A DNA stretch of 34,367 bases, taken from PLGF01 sp052139695. GTDB taxonomy: Bacteria > Verrucomicrobiota > Verrucomicrobiia > Limisphaerales > Palsa-1400. Below are positions 22,087-30,764 of this stretch, piece after piece. The translations under genes and the position numbers were made by a program. The DNA is taken from the NCBI GenBank assembly GCA_052139695.1, contig JBKQWF010000038.1, positions 1-34,367 on the forward strand, written 5' to 3'. How positions within the stretch are numbered: the first letter of the stretch is position 1; every line of letters begins with the position of its first letter. The notes beneath the pieces are model-generated. The model was not told the origin of the DNA, searched no databases, and saw only the letters and a list, made by a program, of their open reading frames with translations.

Positions 22087-22499
22087 GCAAGCTCAAGCAC
22101 AGGGCGCCTGGCCAGGGTAAAAATATCAAGACACGCACTTCGGAGTCTGTAAATCCAGATACGCTACATCCCGCTTTTGGTTTGACACATTTGCGAGGCG
22201 ACTATTGTGTCACTCGTTGTAAAGATGAGGAAAAATTGGCCCTTATCGATAGGCTGTACAAGCTTAGTCAATTGACATGGATTCAAATCAAATGCTCAGA
22301 TCGCCATACATACGGATGCGAAGTCATCCCACGAAATCAAATAAGGCCTTTAGTTCCTGCCATAATTACCGACGATGTGGACATCCTGGCGCTTCGTTTT
22401 TACAAGTTAGCACCGATGGTTGGGTTTCGAGACAGGGAAATCTTTCATATCGTATGGCTTGATCGAGAATTCAAGCTGTACGATCATGGAAAACATTAA
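22083..22499 (+). CDS. Putative toxin partner of the Panacea antitoxin
   Basis: A 138-residue protein starting with GTG at 22083, overlapping the antitoxin-like gene by four bases. After a basic Lys/Arg-rich N-terminus come LRGDYCVTRCKDEEKLALIDRLYKLSQLTWIQIK, RHTYGCEVIPRNQIRP and FYKLAPMVGFRDREIFHIVWLDREFKLYDHGKH. I recall a similar uncharacterised family (with MVGYR and a final HxxWLDRxFxxYDH motif) being paired with Panacea genes, but I cannot assign a catalytic fold. The ending HIVWLDREFKLYDH with conserved His/Asp looks enzyme-like. The toxin role is inferred from the operon layout and not from a known active site. Confidence 0.75.
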   Translation: MSKLKHRAPGQGKNIKTRTSESVNPDTLHPAFGLTHLRGDYCVTRCKDEEKLALIDRLYKLSQLTWIQIKCSDRHTYGCEVIPRNQIRPLVPAIITDDVDILALRFYKLAPMVGFRDREIFHIVWLDREFKLYDHGKH

Positions 22500-22584
22500 A
22501 CCACCGAATCGACGGCATTTCGCCATCCCGGACAAGGGCTCAAAGGTCGTGGGGACGCGGTGGCGGATGATGTCAAAACTATTT

Positions 22585-24750
22585 TTATTTCTCAACCTCG
22601 CGGGCCAGGGCTTGCACGATGGTTTCTTCGGGCAACCGCTCTTCGGTGATGGCGTAAAGCGAAGGTCTCCAGGGATCGAGCGTGAAATGAATGCGGTCTG
22701 TCCTGCCGAGATATTTTTGCGCGCGCAGGTCAAAAACATGGCCTGGGCGTGACAAAGTGGCGTCCAATTCGATCGGCTTCTCCAACGCTTCGTTGCCGCC
22801 GGCTTGTTTCAAATCTTCGCTCATTTGGTATTCTATATTTCGCTCAAAAGCGATCAGCCGCGAGCGGCCGGCTTGGAAGCGGTGAATGCGCACGTGAGCG
22901 CCCGCGGTCACGGTGATCTCGGGGTGAAGCGGCTCGAGTTGCCGTTGCAGCCAGTCAGACCATTTTGCCGAAACGGCGGGACTGAGACGCTCACGGGAAT
23001 AACGACCGATGTCGCCCGAACCGATGGCGGGTGGTTCAGCTTTCTCGCGATGCGCCAGGACCGAGTTCGCCACGGTGGAAGCGGGGAAAAAATTTTCAAG
23101 TCCGCCCGTTTCGCGTAATTTGCCATGTTCATCAAATGCGCCGGGCACGCCGTCGCAGAAAACAGCGCGACCGCTGGTTTTATTTCCACTGGGATGGTCC
23201 AGGAAAGCAGTGATTTCGGACGCTTCGCGCCCGGAGAGCGCGTAGGAGGACGGCAGGACCAGCACCGCGCTCGACAATGATTTGAGGCGCCCGGACTCGA
23301 TTTGCTCCGACGAAACAAACTCCGGCGCAAAACCCAAATCCTGAAACGCCTTCAGCCAGCCGTCGCGGACGCGAGCCTGCCGATTGTTTTCCCCTTCAAA
23401 GCTCGAAAACCGGCGCAGCCAGGTCGAGCCGTCAACCGTCGATTCCAGAAGCCAATCCACCTGGACGCTTGCCTGCGAATAATGAATGAACACAGGATCG
23501 CGCACCGGTTCCGCGCGGAGGAAAAGCTGGGCCAGCGGTCCGCGCAGTTCCTTCAGCACTGGGACCAGCGCCTTGGCTTTGGGCGTCAAAGCGTAGTCCG
23601 GGCTCTTCCAATCGATGCAATCCTCGCTCCACCAAATGATGCAGGCCCTATCACCCCCCAGCAGCAGATGCCAGAGCCGGCGGCTGGCGTGCCCGGTGTC
23701 CGACTCAAAGACGGTGGTCAGGATCTGTTTTCCGGGCATGAAAGAACCAAAGATCTCGCGCGAATCGCCAATGTCGTAAGGCTCCACCCAATCCAGCGCC
23801 TGCGAGAGCCGCCACAGATCGTAACCGCCAAAGGCCGAAGGCATCTGCGCGCCTTCAATGCCCACCGGAGTTTGCGGATCGACCCCATGCGCCGCGTCAC
23901 GCAAATCGGCCAAGGTGTTCGCCAACGATATGTCCTGGAAAGTGCGGAAGTCTGCCCAAGGCGAAAGGTTCCAGCGCGTGGGATTCTTCCGCGCGGTGAC
24001 GGCGTCATACTTCAACGCTTCCAGCGCCTGCCAATCGGGCTGCCCGCGCGGGATCGCGTCCCCGCTGGCCATGCGGTTTTTGATCTGGTCGGTCGTGAAG
24101 GGTTTGACCTCGTCCCACGATTTGAATTGAGTTTCCCATTCGGCATTGAGGCCCGCCAGGTCGTGATACTGCGCGCGAAGCCAGTCGCGGAAGGCAGCAA
24201 GAGCGATGGGATTGAAATCATAGTCAAAGGGATTTGCCGAATAGGTCACAGACAATTCGTCGCGGATATTATAAGCGAGAGGATGGTTGGCTTTGTTTTT
24301 GCGGGCGCCCTGTTGCATCCGTTCGCGCGCCCAGCCGCGCCAGGCGGGATCTTCCAGGCAATAGTCGCGTGTCAAAGCCGATTCCGGCCGGCCCGACTGA
24401 GACCATTGGGTTACGAATTTATCCCAATCGCGCACGTTGGAACTGAACTTCAGACAAAGACCTTTGTTGACGAGGTTCTCCACGTAATAGGCGAAGTGGT
24501 TATCCAACAGCGGTTGCGGATCGCCATCGGCAAAGACCATCGCGGTATCGACGCCCATTTCGCGCAGCCGTTGAAAAAAGAGCGGCATCTTGGCCGGCTC
24601 TTTGTAAGCCGAGTCACCCACCCACATGATGACATGATAATCGCGCCACGGCCGAAGCTGGCTGGACGCGTCCGCGCCTTCCATCGCCAGCGGCAGGAGG
24701 AGGAACAAAATGAGCGGACGACGAAACCAGCCTGATGCGCGAGGATACAT
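22585..24750 (-). CDS. Exported GH42-like glycoside hydrolase
   Basis: A 721-residue protein with an N-terminal hydrophobic signal segment (RPLILFLLLPLAMEGADA). A TIM-barrel-type start follows (DYHVIMWVGDSAYKEPAKMPLFFQRLREMGVDTAMVF). The segment PLAYNIRDELSVTY has Glu165 as a plausible acid/base. The tract FDYDFNPIALAAFRDWLRAQYHDLAGLNAEW (about 174-204) is highly typical of GH42-type beta-galactosidases. Then come TPVGIEGAQMPSAFGGYDLWRLSQALDWVEPYDIGD and TTVFESDTG. A later part (VLVLPSSYALSGREASEITAFLD) matches the GH42 trimerisation/Rossmann-like domain. Assignment to the wider GH42 group is likely; substrate and nucleophile are not certain. It is divergent from the GH35 gene with 203 nt between them. 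Confidence 0.78.
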   Translation of the reverse strand: MYPRASGWFRRPLILFLLLPLAMEGADASSQLRPWRDYHVIMWVGDSAYKEPAKMPLFFQRLREMGVDTAMVFADGDPQPLLDNHFAYYVENLVNKGLCLKFSSNVRDWDKFVTQWSQSGRPESALTRDYCLEDPAWRGWARERMQQGARKNKANHPLAYNIRDELSVTYSANPFDYDFNPIALAAFRDWLRAQYHDLAGLNAEWETQFKSWDEVKPFTTDQIKNRMASGDAIPRGQPDWQALEALKYDAVTARKNPTRWNLSPWADFRTFQDISLANTLADLRDAAHGVDPQTPVGIEGAQMPSAFGGYDLWRLSQALDWVEPYDIGDSREIFGSFMPGKQILTTVFESDTGHASRRLWHLLLGGDRACIIWWSEDCIDWKSPDYALTPKAKALVPVLKELRGPLAQLFLRAEPVRDPVFIHYSQASVQVDWLLESTVDGSTWLRRFSSFEGENNRQARVRDGWLKAFQDLGFAPEFVSSEQIESGRLKSLSSAVLVLPSSYALSGREASEITAFLDHPSGNKTSGRAVFCDGVPGAFDEHGKLRETGGLENFFPASTVANSVLAHREKAEPPAIGSGDIGRYSRERLSPAVSAKWSDWLQRQLEPLHPEITVTAGAHVRIHRFQAGRSRLIAFERNIEYQMSEDLKQAGGNEALEKPIELDATLSRPGHVFDLRAQKYLGRTDRIHFTLDPWRPSLYAITEERLPEETIVQALAREVEK

Positions 24751-24941
24751 AAGGGAGCAACTTTATGCCGGGCGCATGGCTGCGGCAAGCAGGAGCGAGG
24801 GCCCTGACAAGAAAGAGTTTTAAACCGCGGACCACGCCGAATACGGAAATAAAATTTGAAGGCAGGACAGTCCCTTGCCCGACGTTGTAAATCGCACCAC
24901 GTCCCCATTCCGCACTTGCTCCAAACAAATTTTACACTGAA

Positions 24942-24953
24942 TAATACCGGACG
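24942..24953 (+). promoter_or_regulatory. -10-like hexamer just before the GH35 start
   Basis: TAATAC (24942-24947) matches the -10 consensus at most positions and ends 6 nt before the GTG at 24954, the same distance seen for vapB and the Panacea gene. A -35 at the proper spacing is not evident; TTGCTC at 24916-24921 is 20 nt away. It may be a leaderless-type promoter, or it may serve a start at the ATG at 24963. Confidence 0.35.
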
Positions 24954-26789
24954 GTGAAATCTATGATGTCCGCCAAAACGCTCGTTCTCAACGCCGTCCT
25001 TGCCCTTGTGTTAGCTGCTCGGATGTCTGCCGCGCCCTCGGCGTCCGCCTTCGCCGTCGGCGACGCTGATTTTTTGTTGAACGGAAAACCGTTTCAAATC
25101 AAAGCGGGCGAAATGCATCCGGGCCGTATTCCGCGCCAATACTGGGCCAATCGTTTGCGCATGGCCCACGCCATGGGCCTCAATACCGTCTCGATTTATG
25201 TCTTCTGGAATCAGCATGAGCCGCGCGAAGGCCAGTTCCATTTTTCCGGCGATGCCGATGTCGCGCAATTTGTCCGGCTGGCACAGAAGGAAGGCCTTTG
25301 GCTGATTCTGCGTCCGGGGCCTTATGTCTGCGCGGAATGGGAATTTGGAGGCTATCCCTGGTGGCTCCTGAAGGACCATGACCTAAAGGTGCGCAGCCAG
25401 GACCCGCGCTTCCTGGCGGCAGCGCGGCGTTACCTGGAAAAGCTGGGAGAGCAACTTGCGCCCCTGCAAATCACGCGGGGCGGGCCCATCATCATGGTCC
25501 AGGTGGAAAACGAATTCGGCAGCTTCGGCAGCGACCACGTTTACACGGCGAAAATCCGGGACATGGACCGCGCGGCGGGTTTTGAGGTGCCTTTTTTCAC
25601 CGCTGACGGCGGCGGCGAGATGATGGCGAACGGCCATCTGCCCGGCGTTTTGCCGGGCCTCAACGGCGGCGACGGCCCATCCATCATGCAGGAAATCGGC
25701 AAGTATCGCCCTCATGGCCCCTGGTTCGTGCCGGAGTTTTATCCGGGCTGGCTTGATCATTGGGGCGAAGCGCACGCGCGCGTGGGGACGGAAGACCTCG
25801 TCCGTGAAACCGAGTGGAAGCTCACGCACGGCGTCTCATTTTGTTACTATATGGTCTATGGCGGCACGTCCTTCGGGTTTATGAATGGCGCCAACTATGG
25901 CGAGCACTACCAACCGCAACCGACCAGCTACGATTACGACGCCCCGATGGACGAAATGGGAAAGCCTACGCCAAAGTTTTTCGCCCTCCGCGCTGTCCTG
26001 GCCCAACATCTCGCGCCCGGCGAAACCCTGCCCGAGGTCCCCGCCCCGCCGCCCGTGCTGGAAATTCCCGGCATCGAATTGACTCAATCCGTCAGTATAT
26101 TTGACAAACTTGGACCGCCCATCAAATCCGATAAGCCGTTGAGCTTTGAAGACCTCGACCAGGGTTACGGCTACGTTTTATACCGCGCCAAAGTCTCCGG
26201 CCCGGTCCATGCCTCGCTGAAAATCAAGCAGCTCCGCGACTACGCGGTGGTCTGTCTCGACGGCAAACGTATCGCCGCACTCGACCGCCGCCATAATCAA
26301 AACTCGACCGAACTGAAGATCGAGGCTCCCACCGCGACGCTTGACATTCTGGTGGAAAACTGCGGCCGCATCAATTACGGCGCCCGGCTGGTTGATAACC
26401 GCGCGGGCATTACGGAGTCGGTCACCCTTGCAGACCGCGAGCTGACCGGATGGCAGATGTTCCGGCTGCCCTTTGACAAGGTGTCATCGTTGCGTTTTCA
26501 ATCCACGCCCATTTCCGCCGCGCCGGCCGTCCATCGCGGGACGTTCACCGTGTCGCAACCTGCCGACACCTTTCTGGACATGCGCGATTGGGGCAAAGGC
26601 ATTGTGATGGTCAACGGACATAATCTCGGTCGTTATTGGCGGATCGGCCCTCAGCAAACTCTTTATTTGCCTGGCGTGTGGCTCAAGAAAGGCCGCAACG
26701 AGGTTGTTGTTTTTGAACAATTGAAGGATGACTGCCACCACCTGGCGGCCCTCCGGACGCCCATCCTGGACCAGCTTAACAAAGACTGA
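24954..26789 (+). CDS. Secreted GH35 beta-galactosidase
   Basis: A 611-residue glycoside hydrolase family 35 enzyme, which removes terminal beta-galactosyl residues. The signal peptide is followed by the hallmark stretches FLLNGKPFQIKAGEMHPGRIPRQYW, GLNTVSIYVFWNQHEP and LILRPGPYVCAEWEFGGYPWWLL. The acid/base Glu187 is in MVQVENEFGSFG, and the nucleophile Glu261 is in FVPEFYPGWLDHWGE. Then YGGTSFGFMNGANY and the C-terminal jelly-roll domains with GIVMVNGHNLGRYWRIGPQQTLYLPGVWLK. Active-site residues are intact and the length is normal. The start is GTG at 24954 or ATG at 24963. Only 9 nt separate it from the sigma-factor gene, so the sigma gene may be co-transcribed with it. Confidence 0.96.
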   Translation: MKSMMSAKTLVLNAVLALVLAARMSAAPSASAFAVGDADFLLNGKPFQIKAGEMHPGRIPRQYWANRLRMAHAMGLNTVSIYVFWNQHEPREGQFHFSGDADVAQFVRLAQKEGLWLILRPGPYVCAEWEFGGYPWWLLKDHDLKVRSQDPRFLAAARRYLEKLGEQLAPLQITRGGPIIMVQVENEFGSFGSDHVYTAKIRDMDRAAGFEVPFFTADGGGEMMANGHLPGVLPGLNGGDGPSIMQEIGKYRPHGPWFVPEFYPGWLDHWGEAHARVGTEDLVRETEWKLTHGVSFCYYMVYGGTSFGFMNGANYGEHYQPQPTSYDYDAPMDEMGKPTPKFFALRAVLAQHLAPGETLPEVPAPPPVLEIPGIELTQSVSIFDKLGPPIKSDKPLSFEDLDQGYGYVLYRAKVSGPVHASLKIKQLRDYAVVCLDGKRIAALDRRHNQNSTELKIEAPTATLDILVENCGRINYGARLVDNRAGITESVTLADRELTGWQMFRLPFDKVSSLRFQSTPISAAPAVHRGTFTVSQPADTFLDMRDWGKGIVMVNGHNLGRYWRIGPQQTLYLPGVWLKKGRNEVVVFEQLKDDCHHLAALRTPILDQLNKD

Positions 26790-26798
26790 CTCGCAACC

Positions 26799-27527
26799 AT
26801 GAGCAACGATGACGCAAGAGCCTCCGGCCAGTTCAGCACGACGCGATGGAGCGTTGTCTTGCTGGCCGGGCAGGCCGGGTCCTCCGAAAGCCAGGTGGCC
26901 CTGGAGAAACTTTGCCGCACTTACTGGCAGCCTGTCTGCGCTTTCGCCCGGCGCAGGGGCTGGAGCGAAGAGGACGCCAAGGATTTGACGCAACAGTTTT
27001 TCGCCCGCTTGCTGCAACGCAACGATTTCCGCGGGCTCGATCCCGGCAAAGGAAAATTCCGCACCTTCCTCCTTACCGCCTTTACCCATTTTCTGGCCAA
27101 TGAATACGACCGGGTCAGCGCCCTCAAACGCGGCGGCGGCCACGCCGTCCTTTCCCTCGAACAGCTCCCGCCGGATGATCTGGGCCTGGCGTCACAGGAG
27201 ATTTCTCCGGGAAGCCTTTACGATCTGCGCTGGGCGCAAACGATTGTGCAAATGGCCCTCAAAGAACTGACGACCGAGATGTGCCAGGCAGGCAAGGAAG
27301 CCCAATTCTCCGCCTTGCGGTGTTTTCTGACGACCAATGCCGAGGCGGGAGATTATGCCCTCGCCGCGGAAAAGCTCGGGGTGGAGAGTTCCTCCGTGCC
27401 GGTCATGGTGCATCGGCTCCGCCAGCGGTACCGGGAATTGGTGCGCGCGGAAGTGGCGCAAACCGTGTCCAGCCCGATCGAACTGGAGGAGGAGATGCGC
27501 TACTTGCTGGCGGTGCTAAGCCAGTGA
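26799..27527 (+). CDS. ECF RNA polymerase sigma factor, kinase-associated type
   Basis: A 242-residue sigma-70 family regulator. It starts with FSTTRWSVVLLAGQ, a signature of ECF sigma factors encoded beside Ser/Thr kinases in Planctomycetes and Verrucomicrobia. Region 2 follows (ALEKLCRTYWQPVCAFARRRG, EEDAKDLTQQFFARLLQRND, GKFRTFLLTAFTHFLANEYD). Region 4 has the helix-turn-helix DYALAAEKLGVESSSVPVMVHRLRQRYRELVRAEVA. It is longer than minimal ECF proteins because of an interdomain stretch of about 50 residues. No anti-sigma gene is adjacent; the next gene, 78 nt on, is the kinase, its probable regulator. Confidence 0.93.
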   Translation: MSNDDARASGQFSTTRWSVVLLAGQAGSSESQVALEKLCRTYWQPVCAFARRRGWSEEDAKDLTQQFFARLLQRNDFRGLDPGKGKFRTFLLTAFTHFLANEYDRVSALKRGGGHAVLSLEQLPPDDLGLASQEISPGSLYDLRWAQTIVQMALKELTTEMCQAGKEAQFSALRCFLTTNAEAGDYALAAEKLGVESSSVPVMVHRLRQRYRELVRAEVAQTVSSPIELEEEMRYLLAVLSQ

Positions 27528-27605
27528 GGCGCCGCGCCGCTTGGCTTTTTTTTGTAATCGCGGCCCGCTTTTGCTTCTCAACCAAATGGGGACTCAGACT
27601 TTCTG

Positions 27606-30600
27606 ATGAGCGCGGAAAAAACATGTCCAACCTGTCACTCTCCCATCCCTGGGGACGGGACGGACGGGCTCTGCCTCAAATGTCTTGGGCAGCTGGGTTT
27701 TCTTTCCGACTCGCCCGCTCCACTGCAGGGCGGATTATTGCGCCTGGGCAACTATGAGCTGCTGGAGGAAATTGCCCGCAGCGGAATGGGCGTGGTTTAT
27801 CGAGCGCGCCAATTGAGCCTGAACCGTATCGTCGCGCTCAAAGTCCTCTTGCATGGTCCGTTTTCCAGCCCGGATTTTGTCCGCCGTTTCCGCCATGAAG
27901 CAAAGGTCATCGCCGCCTTGCGTCATCCCAATATCGTGACCATTTACGAAGTGGGCGAAGACAGCGGGAATCATTTCCTTTCGCTGGAATACGTCGAGGG
28001 CCGCGGGTTCGCGCAGTTCGCCGGTGCCGACCATTTGCCCGCGCGGCGGGCGGCGGGTTATCTTAAGACCATCGCCGAAGCCGTGGAATACGCCCACCGC
28101 CACGGGGTATTGCATCGCGATCTGAAACCGTCAAATATTTTATTGGACATCTTTGATCAGCCACGCGTGACGGATTTTGGGCTGGCCAAACTGGAAAACC
28201 ACGACACGACCCTGACGGTTACCGGGCAGGTCATGGGCTCGCCTAACTACTTGCCGCCCGAACAAGCCTCGGGAAAAGCCTGCACTCCGGCGTCAGACGT
28301 TTACTCGCTCGGGGCGATTCTCTACGAACTGCTCACCGGAAGGCCGCCGTTTCAGGGCGAATCGATTACGTCCATCCTGTCGCAGGTCCAGGCCGCCGAT
28401 CCCGTTCTTCCGCGGCGGCTGAATCCCGGCGCCCCTTTGGACCTGCAAACGATTTGTTTGAAGTGCCTGCAAAAAGAGCCGGCACGCCGTTATCATTCCG
28501 CGCAGGCACTGGCAGACGATCTCGGCCGTTTTGTTGACGGCAAGCCGATCCTGGCCCGGCCGGTGCCTTTGCCGGAACGCGGATGGCTCTGGTGCCGCCG
28601 CCACCCGCTTCTGGCCGCGCTCTCCGTGGGGTTGGTGATGGCCGTCGCTTTGGGAGTCGCGGGAATCGCCTGGCAATGGCAGCGCGCCGAGAGCCATGCC
28701 CAAGGCGAATTCCAACAGCGGCTCCGCGCCCAGCGGGACGCAGCCTTGACCCGCCTTAATCTTTACGCGGCCGACGTGGATGTGGCTTCGCAGGCCATTC
28801 AGCGGGCTAATTTCGGTTTGGCGCGCCGCACTTTGGAGGCATTGCGCCCAAAACCTGGAGAAACGGATTTGCGCGGTTTCGAATGGCGCTACCTTTGGAA
28901 TCTTTGCCGCGGAGATCAACTTGCCACCCTGCCGGGGCACGAAGGAACCGTCACTTGCGCCGCGTTCTCCCCCGATGGAAACCGCCTGGCTACCGGTGGC
29001 CATGACGGGACAGTCAAGGTTTGGGACGCCGCGCAGCACGCTTGCCTGGCGACGCTCAAGATAACTCCCGCTTCTGTTTGGACGGTGGCGTTCACGCCGG
29101 ACGGCAAAGGTCTGGTCGCGGGCTGCAATGAGAATATTCAGTTTTGGGACACGGACTCGTGGAAAATGAGGACGAATTTCCCAGGCCTGCAAGCCGCCGT
29201 TTCCCGGACGGGAACATTGCTGGCCGCGACGGAATCCAATCCTTTCTTTTTCGAACCCGCCGGAGCCGTGACCCTTTGGAATTGGCGCACGACGGAAGTG
29301 CTGCGGCGGTTTGAACAGCCGGCTCGCACCGCCGCCCTGTCCTCAGATGGTCGTTTGCTGGCCGTTGCCGGCACGAATAATCTCATTTCGGTGCTGGACA
29401 CCGCTTCCGGACTGGCCCTGCGGCAGTGGCCTTCCAAAGACCCCGTCTGGGCGCTGAGTTTTTCACCCGATGACCGTAGCGTGATCGCGGCCGGTTGGTC
29501 GCAGGACGTTCTCTTGTGCCGATGGAATGACCCCGCGCCAAAAATCATTTCCGGCCATCAACTGCACGTTTGGTCGGCCGCGTTTTCTCCGGATGGCGAA
29601 ACCATCGCCACGACCAGTTCTGATCAAACGGTGCGCCTTTGGGACGCCGCCACCCTGAAACCGAAGGGCATTTTGCGCGGCCATCAAAGCGAAGTTTGGT
29701 GCGCGGCTTTCAGCCCCAGGGATAATCTTCTCGCCACGGGCGGCAAAGACGAGAATGTCCTCTTGTGGCGAGCGGCGGTGGCGAATCGCTCCATTCAATT
29801 CCCTCATGACGTGGATTGCCGCCCCATTTTTTCCGCGGACGGGAAATTGCTCATCACCGTCAAACCCGACTCCAAGAGGTTTATGTTGTGGAATGCCCAG
29901 ACCGGAGCGCTTTTGAGCGAAGATCTGGCCAACGGTCAGCTCATTACCGGCTTTTCCCGCGATGGCGCCTGCGTTGCTTCCTTTGACACTGTCGATTGGA
30001 GGTTGAGTTTCTGGCCGCCCGGGGCGACCCATCCCCAGCGAGAAGTGGAGCTGGACGGCAAGCCGCCGCGGAAAACGCCTTCTGTTTTCGCCGCGCTCTC
30101 ACCCGACCAGGAGGCTTTTTCCGTCATCGATGGAGCCGGAACGATTTTTGTTTGGAACGCGGACAACGGCCATCTGCTGCGCCTCTTCAAAGGGCCCGCT
30201 CCGCCCATCCGCAATGCCTTGCTCTCGGCGCACGGGAAACAACTGGCCGTCTCTGTGGAAAGCCAGAAGGTGGCTTGGCTTTTTGACTGCGCGACGGGAA
30301 CGGAACATCGACTGGCCGGGCATCGCGACTTTGTCAGCGGGCTGGCTTTTTCGGCGGATGGCGCCAGTCTGGCCACCGGCAGCGTGGACGGAACGATTCG
30401 TCTTTGGAATACGACCAACGGGACCTTTGCCGCCTCGCTTCCCGGGCATTTGCAGGAGACAACGGACGTGGCCTTTTCGCCGGACGGCCGGACACTGGCC
30501 TCCTTGGGGCGCGGTGAATCGCTCAAACTGTGGCATTTGCCGACATTGCGCGAAGTGGTCTCGCAAAATGAACCGCACGCCGGCGCCTGGGTGCGCTTCT

Positions 30601-30674
30601 CGCCGGACGGGAGCAAGCTGGCCTTCGAATCCGATACAAACAGGCTGAACTTCCTTTTCGCTCCATCCGAATGA
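27606..30674 (+). CDS. Membrane Ser/Thr protein kinase with zinc ribbon and WD40 repeats
   Basis: A 1022-residue protein. The N-terminal mini zinc ribbon CPTCHSPIPGDGTDGLCLKC has Cys7, Cys10, Cys23 and Cys26. The kinase domain (about 49-320) has the Gly loop IARSGMGVVYRARQ, Lys79 in VALKV, Glu98 in RHEAKVI, HRDLKPSN (170-177) and DFGLAK (190-195), all intact. One transmembrane helix (LLAALSVGLVMAVALGVAGIAW) lies near 337-360. The extracytoplasmic part has at least nine WD40-type blades with repeated AFSPDG and VRLWD motifs (GHEGTVTCAAFSPDGNRLATGG; GHQSEVWCAAFSP; GHRDFVSGLAFSADGASLATGS). It likely senses an external ligand and phosphorylates cytoplasmic targets, possibly the adjacent sigma factor. 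Confidence 0.95.
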   Translation: MSAEKTCPTCHSPIPGDGTDGLCLKCLGQLGFLSDSPAPLQGGLLRLGNYELLEEIARSGMGVVYRARQLSLNRIVALKVLLHGPFSSPDFVRRFRHEAKVIAALRHPNIVTIYEVGEDSGNHFLSLEYVEGRGFAQFAGADHLPARRAAGYLKTIAEAVEYAHRHGVLHRDLKPSNILLDIFDQPRVTDFGLAKLENHDTTLTVTGQVMGSPNYLPPEQASGKACTPASDVYSLGAILYELLTGRPPFQGESITSILSQVQAADPVLPRRLNPGAPLDLQTICLKCLQKEPARRYHSAQALADDLGRFVDGKPILARPVPLPERGWLWCRRHPLLAALSVGLVMAVALGVAGIAWQWQRAESHAQGEFQQRLRAQRDAALTRLNLYAADVDVASQAIQRANFGLARRTLEALRPKPGETDLRGFEWRYLWNLCRGDQLATLPGHEGTVTCAAFSPDGNRLATGGHDGTVKVWDAAQHACLATLKITPASVWTVAFTPDGKGLVAGCNENIQFWDTDSWKMRTNFPGLQAAVSRTGTLLAATESNPFFFEPAGAVTLWNWRTTEVLRRFEQPARTAALSSDGRLLAVAGTNNLISVLDTASGLALRQWPSKDPVWALSFSPDDRSVIAAGWSQDVLLCRWNDPAPKIISGHQLHVWSAAFSPDGETIATTSSDQTVRLWDAATLKPKGILRGHQSEVWCAAFSPRDNLLATGGKDENVLLWRAAVANRSIQFPHDVDCRPIFSADGKLLITVKPDSKRFMLWNAQTGALLSEDLANGQLITGFSRDGACVASFDTVDWRLSFWPPGATHPQREVELDGKPPRKTPSVFAALSPDQEAFSVIDGAGTIFVWNADNGHLLRLFKGPAPPIRNALLSAHGKQLAVSVESQKVAWLFDCATGTEHRLAGHRDFVSGLAFSADGASLATGSVDGTIRLWNTTNGTFAASLPGHLQETTDVAFSPDGRTLASLGRGESLKLWHLPTLREVVSQNEPHAGAWVRFSPDGSKLAFESDTNRLNFLFAPSE

Positions 30675-30764
30675 AAACTCTGTAATCTCCGTTGCGCGCC
30701 TCTTCTTACATAAGTGAGGACCGTGGTGTTGTCAGGCTGGTGCCGCGCTTCCTCTTAGAAAAAA

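Noticed and set aside
23302..24735. 477-codon plus-strand frame opposite the GH42-like gene
   Set aside because: Arg/Pro/Gly-rich translation with no domain. The minus-strand reading has a signal peptide and glycosidase motifs.
28293..29192. 299-codon minus-strand frame opposite the kinase gene
   Set aside because: Covers the conserved kinase C-lobe and WD40 codons of the real gene; no independent support.
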